Positions 5,480 to 7,198 of a DNA stretch of 7,198 nt are shown in pieces. Numbering within the stretch: position 1 is the first letter of the stretch; every line of letters begins with the position of its first letter. The notes below the pieces were generated by a model. That model had not been told where the DNA came from and did not search any database. It worked only from the letters and a program-made list of their open reading frames with translations. The position numbers were made by a program, and so were the translations under genes. Origin of the DNA: Intrasporangiaceae bacterium (GTDB lineage Bacteria; Actinomycetota; Actinomycetes; Actinomycetales; Dermatophilaceae); the NCBI GenBank assembly GCA_012518475.1, contig JAAYSB010000365.1, positions 1 to 7,198 on the forward strand. The letters run 5' to 3'.

Positions 5480-6751
5480 GTGAGCAGCGCATACCGATCC
5501 TTGGCCGACCAGCCGTTCCTGCCCGTCATTGTGGGCGGGCACGTCGGTGCGTACTCGATCGCGCGGGCGTTCCACGAGGCGTACCAGGTGCGCTCGGTCA
5601 TCGTCACGAACGTGCCGGGCTGGGTGACCGCCCACTCGGCCATCCTCGAGGTCGTCCTCTGCGACCGGCCGCTCGATCCCGAGGCCCTGGCGGCCACGCT
5701 CCGCTCCCCGCAGATCGGCGCAGTCCCGGTTCCCAAGATCGTCGTCGCGACGTCGGACACCCTCGTCGACACCCTCGGCGAGCTGGGCGACCGGGTCGGC
5801 GATGACATCGTCATCCCCTATGTCGGTGCGGGCCCGCGCGAGCTGGCCACCCGCAAGCACACCTTCGCGCAGGTCGCCGCCGCCGCGGGAGTGAGTCAAC
5901 CGGACACCCACGTCCTGGACCTGTCCCAGCCGGGCTTCCTCGATGCGGCGGACATCTCGCCCTTCCCCGCGATCATCAAGCCGACGGCGCCCGGAGCATG
6001 GGCCGACGTCGACTTCGAGGGCAAGTCGAAGGTTCACACGGTCACCTCACCGCAGGAGCTGACCGATCTCGTGGGCCGCATCCACGCGAGTGGATACCGC
6101 GACCGGCTCATCCTCCAGGACCGCATCCCCGGCGACGACACCGGTATGCGCATCCTCACCTGCTACTGCGACCAGCAGTCCCGCGTCAGATTCGCTTCGT
6201 ACGGAAGGACGCTCATCGAGGAGCATGCCCCCGGTCTGCTCGGCGTCCCGGCCGGGATCCTCACCGGCCAGAACTCCGAGATCGTCGACCAGGCGGCCCG
6301 GCTGCTCAAGGAGCTGAACTGGGTCGGGTATGCGAACTTCGACCTCAAGCTCGACCCCCGCGACGGTGTCGATAAGTTCTTCGAGCTCAACCCGCGCCTG
6401 GGGCGGTCGAACTACTACGTCACCGGCGCCGGCATCAACCCGGTCACGTACTACGTCGACGACTGGCTCAACGCGGCCCTGCCCGACGGGGAGGACCGGG
6501 TCGAGTCGACCGACCGCACCGTGTACTCGGTCGTCCCGAAGCGCACCCTGAAGTGGGCACTGGCTCCCCACCCCGAGCTGTGGTCCGAGGTGCGTCAGGT
6601 CATCGAGGACGGCGGGATGCGGAACCCGTTGCACTACAAGGCAGAACGCGACCCGCGCCGGTGGGCCAAGGTCCTCGCAGCCGGGGTCAGCTATGACCGC
6701 AAGTTCCGCACCTACTACGACCCGCAGGCCGCTGCCCAGGACCTCGGATGA
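5480..6751 (+). CDS. ATP-grasp carboxylate-amine ligase, probable D-aspartate (or D-glutamate) ligase for peptidoglycan bridge
   Basis: A 423-residue soluble protein. The N-terminus LPVIVGGHVGAYSIARAFHEAYQVRS (from residue 14) resembles the substrate domain of the enterococcal/lactococcal D-aspartate ligase group (Aslfm/AslA), which use ATP to join D-Asp through its beta-carboxyl to the L-Lys side chain of the peptidoglycan precursor. ATP-grasp features follow: K126 in RKHTFAQVAAAAGV, K167 in FPAIIKP, the hinge LILQDRIPGDD (210-220), and metal-binding residues around D288, E302 and N304 in ANFDLKLD and FFELNPRLGRS. No signal peptide or membrane segment is present. The start at GTG 5480 rests on a ribosome binding site; GTG 5462 would add six residues. 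The neighbours, a Fem transferase upstream and a racemase overlapping by ATGA downstream, support a role in the bridge. Whether the substrate is D-Asp or D-Glu is not visible, and another carboxylate donor is possible. Confidence 0.85.
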   Translation: MSSAYRSLADQPFLPVIVGGHVGAYSIARAFHEAYQVRSVIVTNVPGWVTAHSAILEVVLCDRPLDPEALAATLRSPQIGAVPVPKIVVATSDTLVDTLGELGDRVGDDIVIPYVGAGPRELATRKHTFAQVAAAAGVSQPDTHVLDLSQPGFLDAADISPFPAIIKPTAPGAWADVDFEGKSKVHTVTSPQELTDLVGRIHASGYRDRLILQDRIPGDDTGMRILTCYCDQQSRVRFASYGRTLIEEHAPGLLGVPAGILTGQNSEIVDQAARLLKELNWVGYANFDLKLDPRDGVDKFFELNPRLGRSNYYVTGAGINPVTYYVDDWLNAALPDGEDRVESTDRTVYSVVPKRTLKWALAPHPELWSEVRQVIEDGGMRNPLHYKAERDPRRWAKVLAAGVSYDRKFRTYYDPQAAAQDLG

Positions 6752-7198
6752 GCCTCGACGGCTGGCAGACCCCGGTCGTCGGGGTCCTCGGCGGTCTTGG
6801 GCCCGCTGCGACGGTGACGTTCCTCGGTCAGCTAGTCGAGCTCACCGACGCCCACCGCGACCAGGACCATGTCGATGCGATCGTGCTCCAGCACGGCTCT
6901 GTCCCGGACCGCACCCAGGCCATCCTGGGCGCCGGCCCCAGCCCCGGCCCGGCCCTCGCCCGCGACGCCCGCCGGCTCGAGCAGCTCGGCGTGGACTTCA
7001 TTGCCCTGCCGTGCAACTCGGCCCACGCGTTCAAGGCCGAGATCGTCGAGGGCCTGGAGGTCGAGGTGATCTCGATCGTCGACATCACCGCTGAGCAGGC
7101 GGCCCGACAGGCCGCCGCGCGCGGTCGGAGACGCGGCCGGGATGGCGACGGCGAGCGCGGGGGGGCGAACGTGCAGGCGAGCAACGGGGAGAGCGGCG
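6748..7198 (+). CDS. Aspartate/glutamate racemase family protein (3' end beyond window)
   Basis: ATG 6748 overlaps the ligase stop codon as ATGA, preceded by AGGA six bases upstream, and the frame is open for 150 codons to the window end. The N-terminus VVGVLGGLGPAATVTFLGQL is the start motif of the aspartate racemase (RacD/YgeA-like) group, followed by DQDH (38-41), PDRT (53-56) and IALPCNSAH (85-93), where Cys89 is the first of the two catalytic cysteines of this cofactor-independent family. The second cysteine would lie beyond the window. The enzyme would interconvert L- and D-Asp (or Glu) and so supply the D-amino acid for the ligase encoded just upstream. Odd: from about residue 124 to 150 the expected strand (typically RVGLLAT) is replaced by a low-complexity stretch rich in Arg, Gly and Asp. 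This may be a lineage-specific insertion; a frameshift is less likely but not excluded. Confidence 0.87.
   Translation, partial: MSLDGWQTPVVGVLGGLGPAATVTFLGQLVELTDAHRDQDHVDAIVLQHGSVPDRTQAILGAGPSPGPALARDARRLEQLGVDFIALPCNSAHAFKAEIVEGLEVEVISIVDITAEQAARQAAARGRRRGRDGDGERGGANVQASNGESG

Noticed and set aside
3723..5492. A 589-codon open frame on the minus strand across the Nudix and Fem genes
   Set aside because: It is antisense to two genes with clear family motifs, crosses the perfect hairpin, and its product is an Arg/Gly/Pro/Ala-rich sequence with no recognisable domain. Long antisense frames are usual in DNA this GC-rich.
1..7198. CRISPR array, tRNA or rRNA gene, insertion sequence, attachment site
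   Set aside because: I found no regularly spaced repeat series, no tRNA or rRNA-like sequence, no transposase or integrase motif and no terminal inverted repeats flanking a gene. The gene set looks chromosomal with uniform composition.

Overview
The window is very GC-rich, with strong G/C bias at codon third positions, short operons with 1-4 nt overlaps and GTG starts. This points to an actinobacterium. The cross-bridge gene set and the WXG100 protein suggest a member of Micrococcales, perhaps near Intrasporangiaceae, Ornithinimicrobiaceae or Dermacoccaceae. That placement is inferred from gene content and style; no marker gene is present.

Layout: (1) 1-2729, plus strand: the last 65 codons of a MacB/LolD-type ABC ATPase, then its large FtsX-type permease, joined by a TGATG overlap. 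(2) 2758-3048, minus strand: a single WXG100 (ESAT-6-like) gene, convergent with the permease. (3) 3049-3310: a 262 bp divergent intergenic region. It holds the WXG100 ribosome binding site, a perfect TTATCCACA DnaA-box 9-mer, two imperfect 35 bp direct repeats, G-runs and a TANNNT -10 element placed for leaderless expression of the next gene. (4) 3311-4111, plus: a fusion of a DUF4031 domain to a Nudix hydrolase domain. (5) 4112-4149: a perfect inverted repeat with 16 bp arms starting on the base after the Nudix stop codon, followed by a candidate promoter. (6) 4251 to the window end, plus: a tightly coupled three-gene operon of a FemX/FemAB aminoacyltransferase, an ATP-grasp carboxylate-amine ligase resembling D-aspartate ligases, and an aspartate/glutamate racemase cut by the window edge.

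The most interesting reading is that region 6 is a cassette for a mixed peptidoglycan cross-bridge. The racemase would make D-Asp (or D-Glu), the ATP-grasp enzyme would ligate it to the stem or bridge of a peptidoglycan precursor, and the Fem protein would add an L-amino acid or Gly from aminoacyl-tRNA. The separate components are known from other Gram-positive bacteria. Finding all three in one translationally coupled operon, and what bridge it makes, is the point worth following. The ABC exporter, WXG100 protein and Nudix protein show no clear functional link to that operon.
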